Part shown: in pieces, positions 17,523 to 26,478 of the stretch
Position numbering within the stretch: the stretch's first letter is position 1
Layout of the letters: each line of letters begins with the position of its first letter
Assembly: GCF_003287275.1 (NCBI RefSeq)
Contig: NZ_QEVW01000008.1
Coordinates: 62,001-126,000 of the forward strand
Origin: Paenibacillus taichungensis
GTDB lineage: Bacteria; Bacillota; Bacilli; Paenibacillales; Paenibacillaceae
Direction: 5' to 3'
DNA: 64,000 nt
The notes under the pieces: model-generated
Told to the model about the DNA's origin: nothing
The model's database searches: none
What the model saw: the letters and a program-made list of their open reading frames with translations, nothing else
Made by a program: the position numbers and the translations under genes

Positions 17523-19079
17523 ATGAGTGATTTGAATTTGGATATGGATGTATTGTTGATTCCTGCAATCGTTGTCGGTGTTATTCTGATTCTTGGTTTG
17601 GCATTCTGGGCGAGATACAAAACGGTTGGGCCGGATGAAGCCATGATCGTTACGGGTTCATTCCTCGGAAGCAAAAATATTTCCGACGATGACTCCGGAC
17701 GGAAAATTAAAATTGTTCGTGGAGGCGGCGCATTTATCTTGCCAGTGTTCCAGCAGTCAGAGTTTATCTCTCTGTTGTCCCATAAGCTGGATGTTTCCAC
17801 ACCGGAAGTATATACGGAACAAGGCGTGCCGGTCATAGCCGATGGTGTCGCCATTATCAAGGTTGGAAGCTCTGTAGAAGACGTGGCTACTGCAGCGGAA
17901 CAATTCATCGGTAAGCCCGTAGAATCATTAAGAGGCGAAGCACAGGAAGTTCTGGAAGGGCATTTGCGGGCCATTCTCGGAACGATGACGGTCGAAGAAG
18001 TATACCGTAACCGTGATCGCTTCGCACAAGAGGTTCAAGGTGTAGCTGCCAGAGATCTGAAAAAAATGGGACTGCAAATTGTCTCTTTTACCATCAAAGA
18101 TGTTCGTGACAAACAAGGTTATCTGGATGCCCTCGGTAAACCGAGAATAGCAGCCGTCAAGCGGGACGCCGAAATTGCGGAAGCGGAAGCGATGCGGGAT
18201 GCGCGTATTCAGAAGGCTAATGCAGAAGAGCAAGGGCAAAAAGCCGAGTTGCTGCGTGATACGAATATCGCTGAAGCTGCAAAAGAGAAAGAATTGAAAG
18301 TAGCGACGTTTAAGCGTGATCAGGATACTGCAAAAGCGGAAGCGGATCAGGCTTACCATATCCACGAAGCACGTGCGAGACAAACCGTGGTGGAGGAAGA
18401 GATGAAGGTTGAGCTCGTTCGTAAAGAACGTGAGATTGATCTGCAAGAGAAAGAAATTATTGTACGTGAGAAGCAGTATGATGCTGAAGTGAAGAAAAAG
18501 GCAGAAGCGGATCGTTATGCGGTGGAGCAGGCTGCCGAAGCGGATAAAGCCAAAAGAATGCGTGAAGCCGATGCGGTACAGTACTCCATTGAAACGCATG
18601 CAAAAGCTACTGCTGAGCAGAAGCGTCTTGAAGGTCAAGCGATGGCAGATGCTGAACGTGCCAAAGGTACAGCGGATGCAGAGGTTATTCGTCTCCGGGG
18701 TCTGGCGGAAGCAGAAGCGAAGGAAAAACTGGCCGAGGCGTTCCAAAAGTTTGGCGAAGCTGCCGTGCTCGATATCATCGTCAAAATGCTGCCTGAACTT
18801 GCTGGCAAAATTGCAGAGCCGATCTCTGCAATTGATAAGCTGACCGTTGTGGACACAGGTAAGGGTGAAGGCGCCACTCGTGTAAGTAATTATGTAACTG
18901 AGCTCATGGCGACAGCCCCTGAGATGCTCAAAAGTGTCTCCGGCATTGATGTGGAGCAGTTAATTAAAGGTCTCACCAAACCTAAAACAACAGCACCAGT
19001 TGCTATTCAACAGAGCGAACCTGTAACGACTCCCTCTATAATCGATAAGATTGTGGAAAAAGCTGGAGTTGACGAGTAA
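17523..19079 (+). CDS. floT: flotillin
   Basis: Flotillin is a membrane scaffold of about 518 residues that organises functional membrane microdomains. It has an N-terminal hydrophobic hairpin (about 10-30), an SPFH/band-7 domain (about 30-190), and a long Glu/Ala/Lys-rich coiled coil (about 195-400, rich in EAEA-type repeats). The C-terminal tail carries the oligomerisation region. GGGGAGAG precedes the ATG. In B. subtilis FloT and the NfeD protein YuaF form one sigma-W operon, as seen here. A terminator follows. Confidence 0.94.
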   Translation: MSDLNLDMDVLLIPAIVVGVILILGLAFWARYKTVGPDEAMIVTGSFLGSKNISDDDSGRKIKIVRGGGAFILPVFQQSEFISLLSHKLDVSTPEVYTEQGVPVIADGVAIIKVGSSVEDVATAAEQFIGKPVESLRGEAQEVLEGHLRAILGTMTVEEVYRNRDRFAQEVQGVAARDLKKMGLQIVSFTIKDVRDKQGYLDALGKPRIAAVKRDAEIAEAEAMRDARIQKANAEEQGQKAELLRDTNIAEAAKEKELKVATFKRDQDTAKAEADQAYHIHEARARQTVVEEEMKVELVRKEREIDLQEKEIIVREKQYDAEVKKKAEADRYAVEQAAEADKAKRMREADAVQYSIETHAKATAEQKRLEGQAMADAERAKGTADAEVIRLRGLAEAEAKEKLAEAFQKFGEAAVLDIIVKMLPELAGKIAEPISAIDKLTVVDTGKGEGATRVSNYVTELMATAPEMLKSVSGIDVEQLIKGLTKPKTTAPVAIQQSEPVTTPSIIDKIVEKAGVDE

Positions 19080-19145
19080 GACAACGAATTATAAAGCACT
19101 TATGTTCTATTGACCTTAAGGCGAATTTTTGTTACTTTTTAAGCG

Positions 19146-19185
19146 AGACGTCCGGCGCGGTTTGCCCGCTTCCGGATGTCTTTTC
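19146..19185 (+). terminator. nfeD-floT terminator
   Basis: AGACGTCCGG pairs with CCGGATGTCT (one G-T pair), followed by TTTTCTTTCTT. Confidence 0.8.
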
Positions 19186-19244
19186 TTTCTTACTAGGGTG
19201 TGACTGAATCACACTTAAGATGGTGTGAAAAAGAGGTGCAAATA

Positions 19245-20099
19245 TTGAGTAGCCTGCAAGTAGCCAAAGCGCTAAATAATAATGTAATTATTGCACAGCA
19301 TCCTGAACATGGAGAAGTTGTCGTGATTGGTAAAGGCATCGGCTTCAATCGGAAAACGAATGACATTATTCCACTAATGGCTGTGGAAAAGATGTTCATT
19401 TTGAGAAACCAGCAGGAGCAAGAGCAGTATAAACAGCTTCTTCCCCAAGTGGATGAAGCATTGATCGAGATTATTAACGAAGTCATTACGTATATTGCTG
19501 AGCATACGGACGTTCCTTTAAACGAACATATTCATATCGCATTGACCGACCATATTTCTTTTGCATTAAAACGGAAAGAACAAGGGATTGTCATCCAGAA
19601 TCCTTTTCTATATGAGACCCGTGAAATTTATCCTGATGAATATCGGATGGGTGAATATGCGGTTCGTTTGATTAAAGAAAAACTGAGTGTAGATCTGGGC
19701 ATGGACGAAATCGGTTTTATTGCACTTCACATCTACAGTGCCATGACCAACCAAAATATTTCTCAAGTTCGCGAACATTCGCAATTGATTACCGATCTGG
19801 TTAGCCTAGTGTCCACCCAACTGGATTATTCGTTTGAGACGCAATCACTGGATTACTCCAGGTTACTAACTCATCTTCGCTTTGCCTTGGAACGTGTCCG
19901 TCGGGGAGACAAAGTGGAAGAAATTCACAAACTGGATTCCCTGCTAAAATTGGAATATCCTGAAATGTACTCGCTTGCATGGAAGCTAACGAAGGTGATG
20001 GAAAAAAGGTTGAATCTTCCAGTATATCCTGCTGAAGTAGGCTATCTAACCATTCACTTGCAGCGCTTGAATCAAAGAAAAGAAGAAGAGAGCAAGTGA
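19245..20099 (+). CDS. glcT: transcription antiterminator of the ptsG operon (BglG family)
   Basis: GlcT binds the RAT element in the ptsG leader RNA and prevents termination when glucose is transported. The N-terminal RNA-binding CAT domain (LNNNVIIAQHPEHGEVVVIG) is followed by PRD1 (about 70-170, with HIALTDHISFALKR) and PRD2 (about 175-284, with HLRFALERV). I choose the TTG at 19245, 284 residues, because AGAGGTG precedes it and the product then begins like B. subtilis GlcT. The upstream GTG at 19200 lacks a ribosome-binding site. The RAT and terminator lie directly downstream. Confidence 0.93.
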   Translation: MSSLQVAKALNNNVIIAQHPEHGEVVVIGKGIGFNRKTNDIIPLMAVEKMFILRNQQEQEQYKQLLPQVDEALIEIINEVITYIAEHTDVPLNEHIHIALTDHISFALKRKEQGIVIQNPFLYETREIYPDEYRMGEYAVRLIKEKLSVDLGMDEIGFIALHIYSAMTNQNISQVREHSQLITDLVSLVSTQLDYSFETQSLDYSRLLTHLRFALERVRRGDKVEEIHKLDSLLKLEYPEMYSLAWKLTKVMEKRLNLPVYPAEVGYLTIHLQRLNQRKEEESK

Positions 20100-20147
20100 A
20101 ATATTTCCACAAGTGGAACTCTAATTTGAGAAATTTCGTGTAAAGGC

Positions 20148-20176
20148 TTGCATCGTTTTTGAAGTGGTGCTACAAT
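20148..20176 (+). promoter_or_regulatory. ptsG promoter
   Basis: TTGCAT at 20148-20153 and TACAAT at 20171-20176 with 17-nt spacing lie just after glcT and upstream of the RAT/terminator. Confidence 0.75.
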
Positions 20177-20211
20177 GGTTTCCGTAATCAAGCAACTGAA
20201 TAAACACAAAC

Positions 20212-20240
20212 GACGTGTTACTGATTCGATCAGGCATGAG
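20212..20240 (+). promoter_or_regulatory. GlcT-type ribonucleic antiterminator (RAT)
   Basis: A RAT-like stretch (GACGTGTTACTGATTCGATC followed by AGGCATGAG) overlaps the 5' arm of the downstream terminator. GlcT binding would hold this hairpin and stop the terminator from forming. The overlap and the adjacent glcT gene are direct observations; the binding is inferred from the known B. subtilis system. Confidence 0.8.
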
Positions 20241-20329
20241 TTAATTAGAGTGTGATTGTTCTTACCTTTATCCGGGTATGCTATACCCAAAGGTTGGCAC
20301 AATTCACTTTATTAATTCATGCCTTTTTT
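20232..20329 (+). terminator. conditional terminator in the ptsG leader
   Basis: AGGCATGAGTTAATTAGAGTG (20232-20252) pairs imperfectly with the region ending ATTAATTCATGCCT (about 20300-20325), followed by T6. An internal GGGTAT/ATACCC hairpin lies within it. It shares its 5' arm with the RAT. Confidence 0.78.
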
Positions 20330-20387
20330 GTTTTCCCTTGCTTGCATCACGACATATAAACTTAAACGAAAGGGTGGATACGACGCA

Positions 20388-22445
20388 ATGTTTAAAAAGC
20401 TTTTTGGTGTATTGCAAAGAGTAGGTAAAGCTCTTATGCTACCTGTAGCAATCTTGCCAGCGGCAGGTTTATTGCTAGGGATTGGCAACATGCTTGTGAA
20501 TCCTGATTTTTTGCAGTATGCAACCGTGTTAGATACTCCATGGGTAAGCTCAATCGCGACGATTATGATGAATGCGGGTCAGATCGTATTTGATAATCTG
20601 GCATTGCTGTTCGCTGTTGGTGTAGCTGTCGGGCTGGCCGGAGGCGAAGGTGTCGCAGGTCTTGCGGCCATCATCGGTTACTTGGTCATGAACGTGACTC
20701 TGGGTACAGCTGTTGGTGTTACGCCAGCCATGATCGGTGAAGTACCAGGTTATGCGAGCATCTTGGGTATCCCTACATTGAGTACCGGCGTGTTCGGAGG
20801 TATCATCATTGGTATTACCGCCGCGCTATGCTACAATCGATTTTTCAAAATCGAATTGCCGTCTTACCTTGGTTTCTTTGCAGGTAAACGATTTGTCCCA
20901 ATTATCACTTCAGTCGTTTCCCTCTTAATCGGGTTGCTTCTGGTGATCATCTGGCCTCCGATTCAAAATGGGCTGAATGCTGTATCTCACTTCATGGTAG
21001 ATACAAGTCCGACATTGTCGGCGTTCATATTCGGAGTAGTAGAACGGTCACTTATTCCGTTCGGTCTGCATCACATTTTCTATTCACCATTCTGGTTTGA
21101 GTTCGGTGAATATGTGAACAAAGCTGGAGATGTCATTCGTGGAGACCAGCAAATCTTCTTCAATCAACTGCGTGATGGTGTGAACCTCACAGCGGGGACG
21201 TTCCAAGTTGGTAAATTCCCGTTCATGATGTTCGGTTTGCCAGCAGCGGCGCTTGCGATGTACCATGAAGCAAGACCGGAGCACAAAAAGTATGTTGCAG
21301 GGATTATGGGGTCAGCTGCGCTGACTTCATTCCTCACAGGGATTACAGAACCGCTTGAGTTTTCATTCCTGTTTGTAGCGCCAATCCTGTTTGCAGTACA
21401 CTGTATCTTTGCAGGTTTGTCTTTCATGACAATGCAAATTCTTGGAGTCAAAATCGGGATGACATTCTCCGGTGGATTCATTGACTTCCTGATCTTCGGA
21501 ATTATCCCGAACCGCACGCCTTGGTGGGATGTTATCATCGTAGGTTTGATTCTTGCAGTGATCTACTATTTCGGATTCCGATTGATCATTCGCAAATTCA
21601 ACCTGAAAACACCAGGTCGTGAAGAGGCAACACCTGAAACAGCTTCGGGTGGTGGAGGCTCAGGTTCAACAGATGATCTGCCTCACAACATTCTTGCTGC
21701 ATTCGGTGGGCAAGAGAATATCAAACATCTGGACGCCTGCATTACTCGTTTGCGGATTGAAGTAAATGAGAAATCCAGTGTAAATAAAGATCGTTTGAAA
21801 CAATTGGGTGCATCTGGCGTACTTGAAGTGGGTAATAATGTACAGGCCATCTTCGGTACACGTTCAGATACGATTAAATCTCAAATGCAGGATATCATTG
21901 CAGGACGGACACCGGCACCAGCTCCAGCAGCTGTAGCTAAGCCAGCTCCTGAACAGGAAAAGGCGCAAGGTGAAGAAGGCGAACGAATTATTGCGGAAGA
22001 CATCGTTATGCCAGTTAACGGCGAATTGATGGATATCACAAACGTTCCTGATCCGGTCTTTGCTGAGAAAATGACAGGCGATGGCTTTGCTGTTCTACCT
22101 CATGATGGCAAGATTACTTCTCCTGTATATGGTAAGGTGTTTAACGTATTTCCAAGCAAACATGCCGTGGGCATTATGTCTGACGGAGGCAAGGAAGTGC
22201 TTGTTCATATAGGTGTCAACACGGTTAAGCTGAAAGGTCAGGGCTTTAACGTGCTCGTGCAGGAAGGCGACCTGGTATCTGCAGGACAGCCGATTATGGA
22301 AGTGGATCTGGAGTATGTGAAAGCCAATGCTCCGTCGATCATCTCTCCGGTCATTTTCACCAACCTGCCAGAAGGCTCGACAGTAACGCTAACGAAAAGT
22401 GGGTTACTGAAAATTGGCGATCAGCCGATTATTGAGATAAAATAA
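20388..22445 (+). CDS. ptsG: PTS glucose-specific EIICBA
   Basis: PtsG imports and phosphorylates glucose. The 685-residue protein has an EIIC membrane domain (about 1-400, starting MFKKLFGVLQRVGKALMLPV) and an EIIB domain (about 435-515) with the phospho-Cys in LDACITRLR (near 451). A Pro/Ala linker leads to EIIA (about 545-685) with the phospho-His in VLVHIGVNTV (near 607). AAGGGTGG precedes the ATG at 20388; the longer frame would run through the terminator. Expression is governed by the GlcT/RAT switch, and ptsH and ptsI follow. Confidence 0.96.
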   Translation: MFKKLFGVLQRVGKALMLPVAILPAAGLLLGIGNMLVNPDFLQYATVLDTPWVSSIATIMMNAGQIVFDNLALLFAVGVAVGLAGGEGVAGLAAIIGYLVMNVTLGTAVGVTPAMIGEVPGYASILGIPTLSTGVFGGIIIGITAALCYNRFFKIELPSYLGFFAGKRFVPIITSVVSLLIGLLLVIIWPPIQNGLNAVSHFMVDTSPTLSAFIFGVVERSLIPFGLHHIFYSPFWFEFGEYVNKAGDVIRGDQQIFFNQLRDGVNLTAGTFQVGKFPFMMFGLPAAALAMYHEARPEHKKYVAGIMGSAALTSFLTGITEPLEFSFLFVAPILFAVHCIFAGLSFMTMQILGVKIGMTFSGGFIDFLIFGIIPNRTPWWDVIIVGLILAVIYYFGFRLIIRKFNLKTPGREEATPETASGGGGSGSTDDLPHNILAAFGGQENIKHLDACITRLRIEVNEKSSVNKDRLKQLGASGVLEVGNNVQAIFGTRSDTIKSQMQDIIAGRTPAPAPAAVAKPAPEQEKAQGEEGERIIAEDIVMPVNGELMDITNVPDPVFAEKMTGDGFAVLPHDGKITSPVYGKVFNVFPSKHAVGIMSDGGKEVLVHIGVNTVKLKGQGFNVLVQEGDLVSAGQPIMEVDLEYVKANAPSIISPVIFTNLPEGSTVTLTKSGLLKIGDQPIIEIK

Positions 22446-22522
22446 GAAGTGTTACGACGATGGCAAGCAAGTGTAAATATATGCAATGCCTAAATTAAAT
22501 TATTGAAAGTGAGATGATTGTA

Positions 22523-22798
22523 ATGCAACAAACATTCAGAATTACAGACGAAGATGGTATCCACGCACGTCCGGCGACAGCCCTGGTTAATACAGCAAAC
22601 AAATTCAAAGGTGCAGAATCCTTTGCAGAAGCTAACGGTAAAAAAGTAACTTTGAAATCCATCCTGGGCGTACTTTCCCTGGGTCTGGAACAAGGCGACA
22701 CCATCAGCATCATCGTTGAAGGCGAAGGAGAAGCTGAAGCTCTTCAAGCTCTGACAGACGTTATGGTTAACGAAGGGCTGGGCGAAATTAATGCTTAA
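22523..22798 (+). CDS. ptsH: HPr phosphocarrier protein
   Basis: HPr carries phosphate from enzyme I to the EIIA domains and, when phosphorylated on Ser, acts with CcpA at cre sites. The 91-residue product has the catalytic His in [13 protein letters not shown] (position 14 from this start) and the regulatory Ser in [11 protein letters not shown] (about 45). Two in-frame ATGs (22514, 22523) are possible; the second gives the normal N-terminus MQQTF. The stop overlaps the start of ptsI by 8 bp, indicating coupling. Confidence 0.95.
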   Translation: MQQTFRITDEDGIHARPATALVNTANKFKGAESFAEANGKKVTLKSILGVLSLGLEQGDTISIIVEGEGEAEALQALTDVMVNEGLGEINA

Positions 22799-24503
22799 TG
22801 TCTCTGGGATCGCGGCTTCGGCGGGTATTGCTATCGCCAAGGCGTTTATCTTGGAGCATCCCAATTACTCTGTAGAAAAACGCGAAATCAACGACGTTGA
22901 CGCAGAGATCGCGAAACTCGACTCAGCTCTGGGCAAATCCCAGGCTGAGCTTGAGGCGATCAAAGAGCGTACTTTACAAGAGCTTGGCGAGAAAAAAGCT
23001 GAGATTTTTGCTTCGCATTTGCTCATTCTGAATGACCCGGAACTGATTGATCCGGTTAAAGCGAAAATTGCAGACGATAAGGTTAATGCGGAATTCGCAT
23101 TGAACGAAACAGCAACGCAATTTATCGAAATGTTCGAAAACATGAAGAGTGCTTACCTGCAGGAACGTGCTGCGGATATGCGTGATGTAACCAAACGTGT
23201 GCTAAATCACTTGCTTGGTATCGAATTCATGAGTCCGGCTGAGATCAGTGAAGAAGTGATCGTGCTTGCGGAGGATCTTACACCTTCCGACACGGCTCAA
23301 CTGAACCGTCAATATGTTAAAGGTTTTGCAACCAATATTGGTGGACGTACTTCTCACTCCGCGATCATGGCTCGTTCACTTGAAATCCCGGCTGTAGTCG
23401 GAACCAAGGATATTCTGGCTCAAGCGAAACAAGGCGATATGATTATCGTTGACGGTTTGGACGGTCACGTGCTGGTTAATCCAACGGATGATGTAATTGC
23501 TGAGTATCGTTCCAAACAGGAGCAATACGATGCACAACGTGCGGAGTGGAGAAAACTGCGTGATGAGCCAACGGTAACGGTGGACAACGTTCATGTGGAA
23601 CTGGCAGCCAACATTGGTACACCGAATGATGTTGCTGGTGTTCTGGAGAATGGCGGCGAGGCTGTAGGCCTGTACCGTACCGAGTTCCTGTATATGGGCA
23701 GAGACAAGCTTCCTTCTGAGGACATTCAGTATAATGCCTACAAGGCTGTACTGGAAAAAATGGAAGGCAAACCTGTTGTTGTTCGTACACTCGATATCGG
23801 TGGAGACAAGGAGCTTCCATATCTGGATCTGCCAAAAGAAATGAATCCATTCCTCGGTTTCCGCGCAGTTCGTCTGTGTCTGGACCGTCTGGATATTTTC
23901 CGTACTCAATTGCGTGCATTACTGCGTGCAAGCGTACATGGTAACCTGCGTGTTATGTTCCCAATGATCGCAACACTGGGTGAATTCCGTGAAGCCAAAG
24001 CTGTCCTGCTCGAAGAGAAGGAAAAGCTGGTTGCTGAAGGTATTGCTGTTTCAGACAGCATCCAACTGGGAATCATGGTCGAAATTCCTTCGACTGCGGT
24101 TCTGGCAGATCAATTTGCCAAAGAAGTGGATTTCTTCAGTATCGGAACGAACGATCTGATTCAATATACCATGGCTGCTGACCGTATGAACGAGCGTGTG
24201 TCGTATCTGTATCAACCATACAACCCTGCCATCTTGCGTTTGGTTAAAATGGTAATTGATGCAGCGCACCGTGAAGGCAAATGGGTTGGCATGTGTGGAG
24301 AGATGGCGGGAGACGAAACAGCAATTCCATTGCTGCTCGGTCTCGGACTGGATGAGTTCAGCATGAGCGCAACGTCCATTCTGCCAGCTCGCAGTCAGAT
24401 CACCAAGCTGTCCCGTGCAGACATGCAAGAGCTTGCTGTCAAAGCACTGGATATGCAAACGGCTGAACAAGTCGTTGAATTGGTTCAAAGCATTCAAGCG
24501 TAA
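22791..24503 (+). CDS. ptsI: PTS enzyme I
   Basis: Enzyme I transfers phosphate from PEP to HPr. The 570-residue protein has the N-terminal HPr-binding helical domain, the phospho-His in [15 protein letters not shown] (about 189), and a C-terminal PEP-binding TIM barrel with [25 protein letters not shown] and [18 protein letters not shown] catalytic Cys lies in GMCGEMAGD. It is fused translationally to ptsH by overlap and followed by a terminator. Confidence 0.97.
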   Translation: MLNVSGIAASAGIAIAKAFILEHPNYSVEKREINDVDAEIAKLDSALGKSQAELEAIKERTLQELGEKKAEIFASHLLILNDPELIDPVKAKIADDKVNAEFALNETATQFIEMFENMKSAYLQERAADMRDVTKRVLNHLLGIEFMSPAEISEEVIVLAEDLTPSDTAQLNRQYVKGFATNIGGRTSHSAIMARSLEIPAVVGTKDILAQAKQGDMIIVDGLDGHVLVNPTDDVIAEYRSKQEQYDAQRAEWRKLRDEPTVTVDNVHVELAANIGTPNDVAGVLENGGEAVGLYRTEFLYMGRDKLPSEDIQYNAYKAVLEKMEGKPVVVRTLDIGGDKELPYLDLPKEMNPFLGFRAVRLCLDRLDIFRTQLRALLRASVHGNLRVMFPMIATLGEFREAKAVLLEEKEKLVAEGIAVSDSIQLGIMVEIPSTAVLADQFAKEVDFFSIGTNDLIQYTMAADRMNERVSYLYQPYNPAILRLVKMVIDAAHREGKWVGMCGEMAGDETAIPLLLGLGLDEFSMSATSILPARSQITKLSRADMQELAVKALDMQTAEQVVELVQSIQA

Positions 24504-24579
24504 TGTAATTTTATGGGGTTTCCACCCGATTTTAAGGGTTTCTTTTTCCGATAAAAAGCTGCAGTCGTGCAGCGGTTTT

Positions 24580-24617
24580 GCCGGTATCTGTTGTTACAGC
24601 AGATATCGGCTTTTTTT
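24580..24617 (+). terminator. ptsG-ptsH-ptsI terminator
   Basis: GCCGGTATCTGTTG pairs with CAGCAGATATCGGC (with G-T pairs), followed by T7. Confidence 0.85.
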
Positions 24618-24719
24618 GTTTTGTGCATTTTGCATAAAACCAAAGAGCGTGTTTCAATCAGCAGGAGAGAGAGCGAAACGCTACTATTTGTCATTTACAT
24701 TTTTCCATTTGTATCTTGG

Positions 24720-24739
24720 TTGAAAATCATTATCATTAA
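24720..24739. promoter_or_regulatory. Fur box upstream of the Btr-like regulator
   Basis: TTGAAAATCATTATCATTAA keeps the NATNATTATCATT core of the 19-bp Fur consensus and lies 57 bp before the regulator ATG. Confidence 0.7.
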
Positions 24740-24795
24740 GGTATTCGAACAATTCAATCAATGGACATCATGCTGAGGGAGAAAGTAGGGTTACC

Positions 24796-26367
24796 ATGAA
24801 GGTCAACGAAAAAAAGGCAGGCAAGATGCTTAAATATAGCAGTATCGATTCGTTTGAAGTGTCCTGGAATGGAGAAATGGTTCATGCTGCGACAGCGGAA
24901 CATTCCGCTATTCTTTGTACAAGTGGCTCAGGAACTTTGGTATCGAACGAACACATATCCCGATTGAATGAAGGGGAAGTCTATTTGCTGGCTCCTGGAC
25001 AGAGGTTCAAGCTGGCGGCGGATGAGCAGGCGTTAAAAGGCTATTTGCTTCGTTTCGAAGTATACGAATATGGTGGAGAACAGCAGTTGACCGCTACCCA
25101 TGCTTTCATGGAGGGGTTGTTTTGGTGCAAAGACCGCGAGCAACTCGCGCGCTCTTGTGATCGATTGCTTCAAATGGAGGTTGCTGGTGACGAGGAGCAC
25201 TTCAATAGACAGGCGGCACTATACGGTCTGATGACTTTACTTGTTCAAGCGGAGGCCAAGCCGGAAAGCACTGAGCCAACCGCTTCTGTGATTGCCCGTG
25301 TTGCCGATTATATGAATGAGCATCTGGATCATGAGTTAAAACGAGATGAATTGGCCAAGCTCGCTGGCCTCAGCCCGGGTTATTTTTCGTGGGCATTTCA
25401 ACAATATACAGGAAAGACCCCCACGGCCTATCTGATGGATGTCAGAATGAAACGAGCCAAGGAGCTCCTTTTGTCAGGTGACGGTGTAAAAGAGACTGCG
25501 GTTCGAGTGGGCTATGAAGATGAATTTTATTTTAGCCGCAGATTCAAACAGAAGATGGGACTTTCGCCTAACGCGTTTGTCAAAAGTCGCAGATATAGTA
25601 TCGCAAGTGTCTCTGATCCAATCTCGGGCAGTTTACTGGCTCTTGGCCTGCTTCCGAAAGCTGCTGCTTTTTATCCAAATCATGAATTATACAACCGAAT
25701 GACTCGTCTGCATTCTTATGAGCTTGGGGAAGGGCAGATCTGGCAAGAAAATGTGGATCAATTGCGTGCGTCGGAGCCGGAGCTTATTTTCTGCACCGAC
25801 ATTTTGGCCGAGCGGGCGCGAAAAGAGCTGGAACAGATTGCACCTACAGTTGCCATCCCTTGGTTATCCGCAGACTGGCGCGAGCAGCTTCGAACGATTG
25901 CAGAAGTCATGGAGCATCGGGCAGAAGCAGAGACATGGCTGTCGGAATATGATGGCAGGGCGGAAGCGGTCTACCGCAAAGTAAGGCGTAACATCGGTGG
26001 AGCTACCGTTAACATATGGCGTATCACAGATTCGGAATATCGGATATATGGCAAACGTAATGCTGGGGCGGTCCTTTATAATGATTTTAGATTGGCAGCT
26101 ACGCATCGTCTTGATGACATCAATGTTTTTGAAGCGGTGACCAAAGAAGCTCTGGAAAAATACGACGCAGATATGCTGATTATCTTGGTAGATTCCACAC
26201 AGCAGGCTGCCCGGGAATGGAAGGCGCTTCAGGCCAGCGAGCAGTGGCATCGATTGATAGCTGTTCGGCATGGACATGTTTACGAGGTTGGGACAGAAAA
26301 ATTATTTGAGTATTCAGCATGGTCGCATGATCGGGCGCTGACCTATTTTATGCGATTGTTTGGCTGA
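24796..26367 (+). CDS. Btr-like AraC regulator fused to a siderophore-binding-protein domain
   Basis: The 523-residue protein has a cupin-like N-terminal domain (about 20-110) and an AraC double helix-turn-helix (about 170-265; KRDELAKLAGLSPGYFSWAF, AVRVGYEDEFYFSRRFKQK). The C-terminal TroA/FhuD-like ligand domain spans about 275-523 (LLALGLLPKAAAFYP, NVDQLRASEPELIFCTDI). B. subtilis Btr has this layout and senses ferri-bacillibactin to activate uptake genes. GAGGGAGAAAG precedes the ATG. A Fur box lies upstream and iron genes follow, so it should be an iron-repressed, siderophore-responsive activator. The ligand is unknown. Confidence 0.88.
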   Translation: MKVNEKKAGKMLKYSSIDSFEVSWNGEMVHAATAEHSAILCTSGSGTLVSNEHISRLNEGEVYLLAPGQRFKLAADEQALKGYLLRFEVYEYGGEQQLTATHAFMEGLFWCKDREQLARSCDRLLQMEVAGDEEHFNRQAALYGLMTLLVQAEAKPESTEPTASVIARVADYMNEHLDHELKRDELAKLAGLSPGYFSWAFQQYTGKTPTAYLMDVRMKRAKELLLSGDGVKETAVRVGYEDEFYFSRRFKQKMGLSPNAFVKSRRYSIASVSDPISGSLLALGLLPKAAAFYPNHELYNRMTRLHSYELGEGQIWQENVDQLRASEPELIFCTDILAERARKELEQIAPTVAIPWLSADWREQLRTIAEVMEHRAEAETWLSEYDGRAEAVYRKVRRNIGGATVNIWRITDSEYRIYGKRNAGAVLYNDFRLAATHRLDDINVFEAVTKEALEKYDADMLIILVDSTQQAAREWKALQASEQWHRLIAVRHGHVYEVGTEKLFEYSAWSHDRALTYFMRLFG

Positions 26368-26435
26368 CTAAAGTCCAGTTCACTCCGTTTAAATATCCAT
26401 GTTTAGCTGAAGCAATGAATGATATGATACGTATT

Positions 26436-26455
26436 GAGAAAGAAAATCATTATCA
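26436..26455. promoter_or_regulatory. Fur box upstream of the esterase-SBP-FhuF genes
   Basis: GAGAAAGAAAATCATTATCA shares the AAAATCATTATCA core with the Fur box at 24720-24739 and lies about 40 bp before the esterase gene. Confidence 0.65.
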
Positions 26456-26478
26456 GTTCAAAGGGGAGGTGACATTCC

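Noticed and set aside
17928..18746. 272-codon minus-strand frame opposite floT
   Set aside because: It is the antisense of the Glu/Ala-rich coiled coil, which yields a Phe/Leu-rich translation that mimics a membrane protein.
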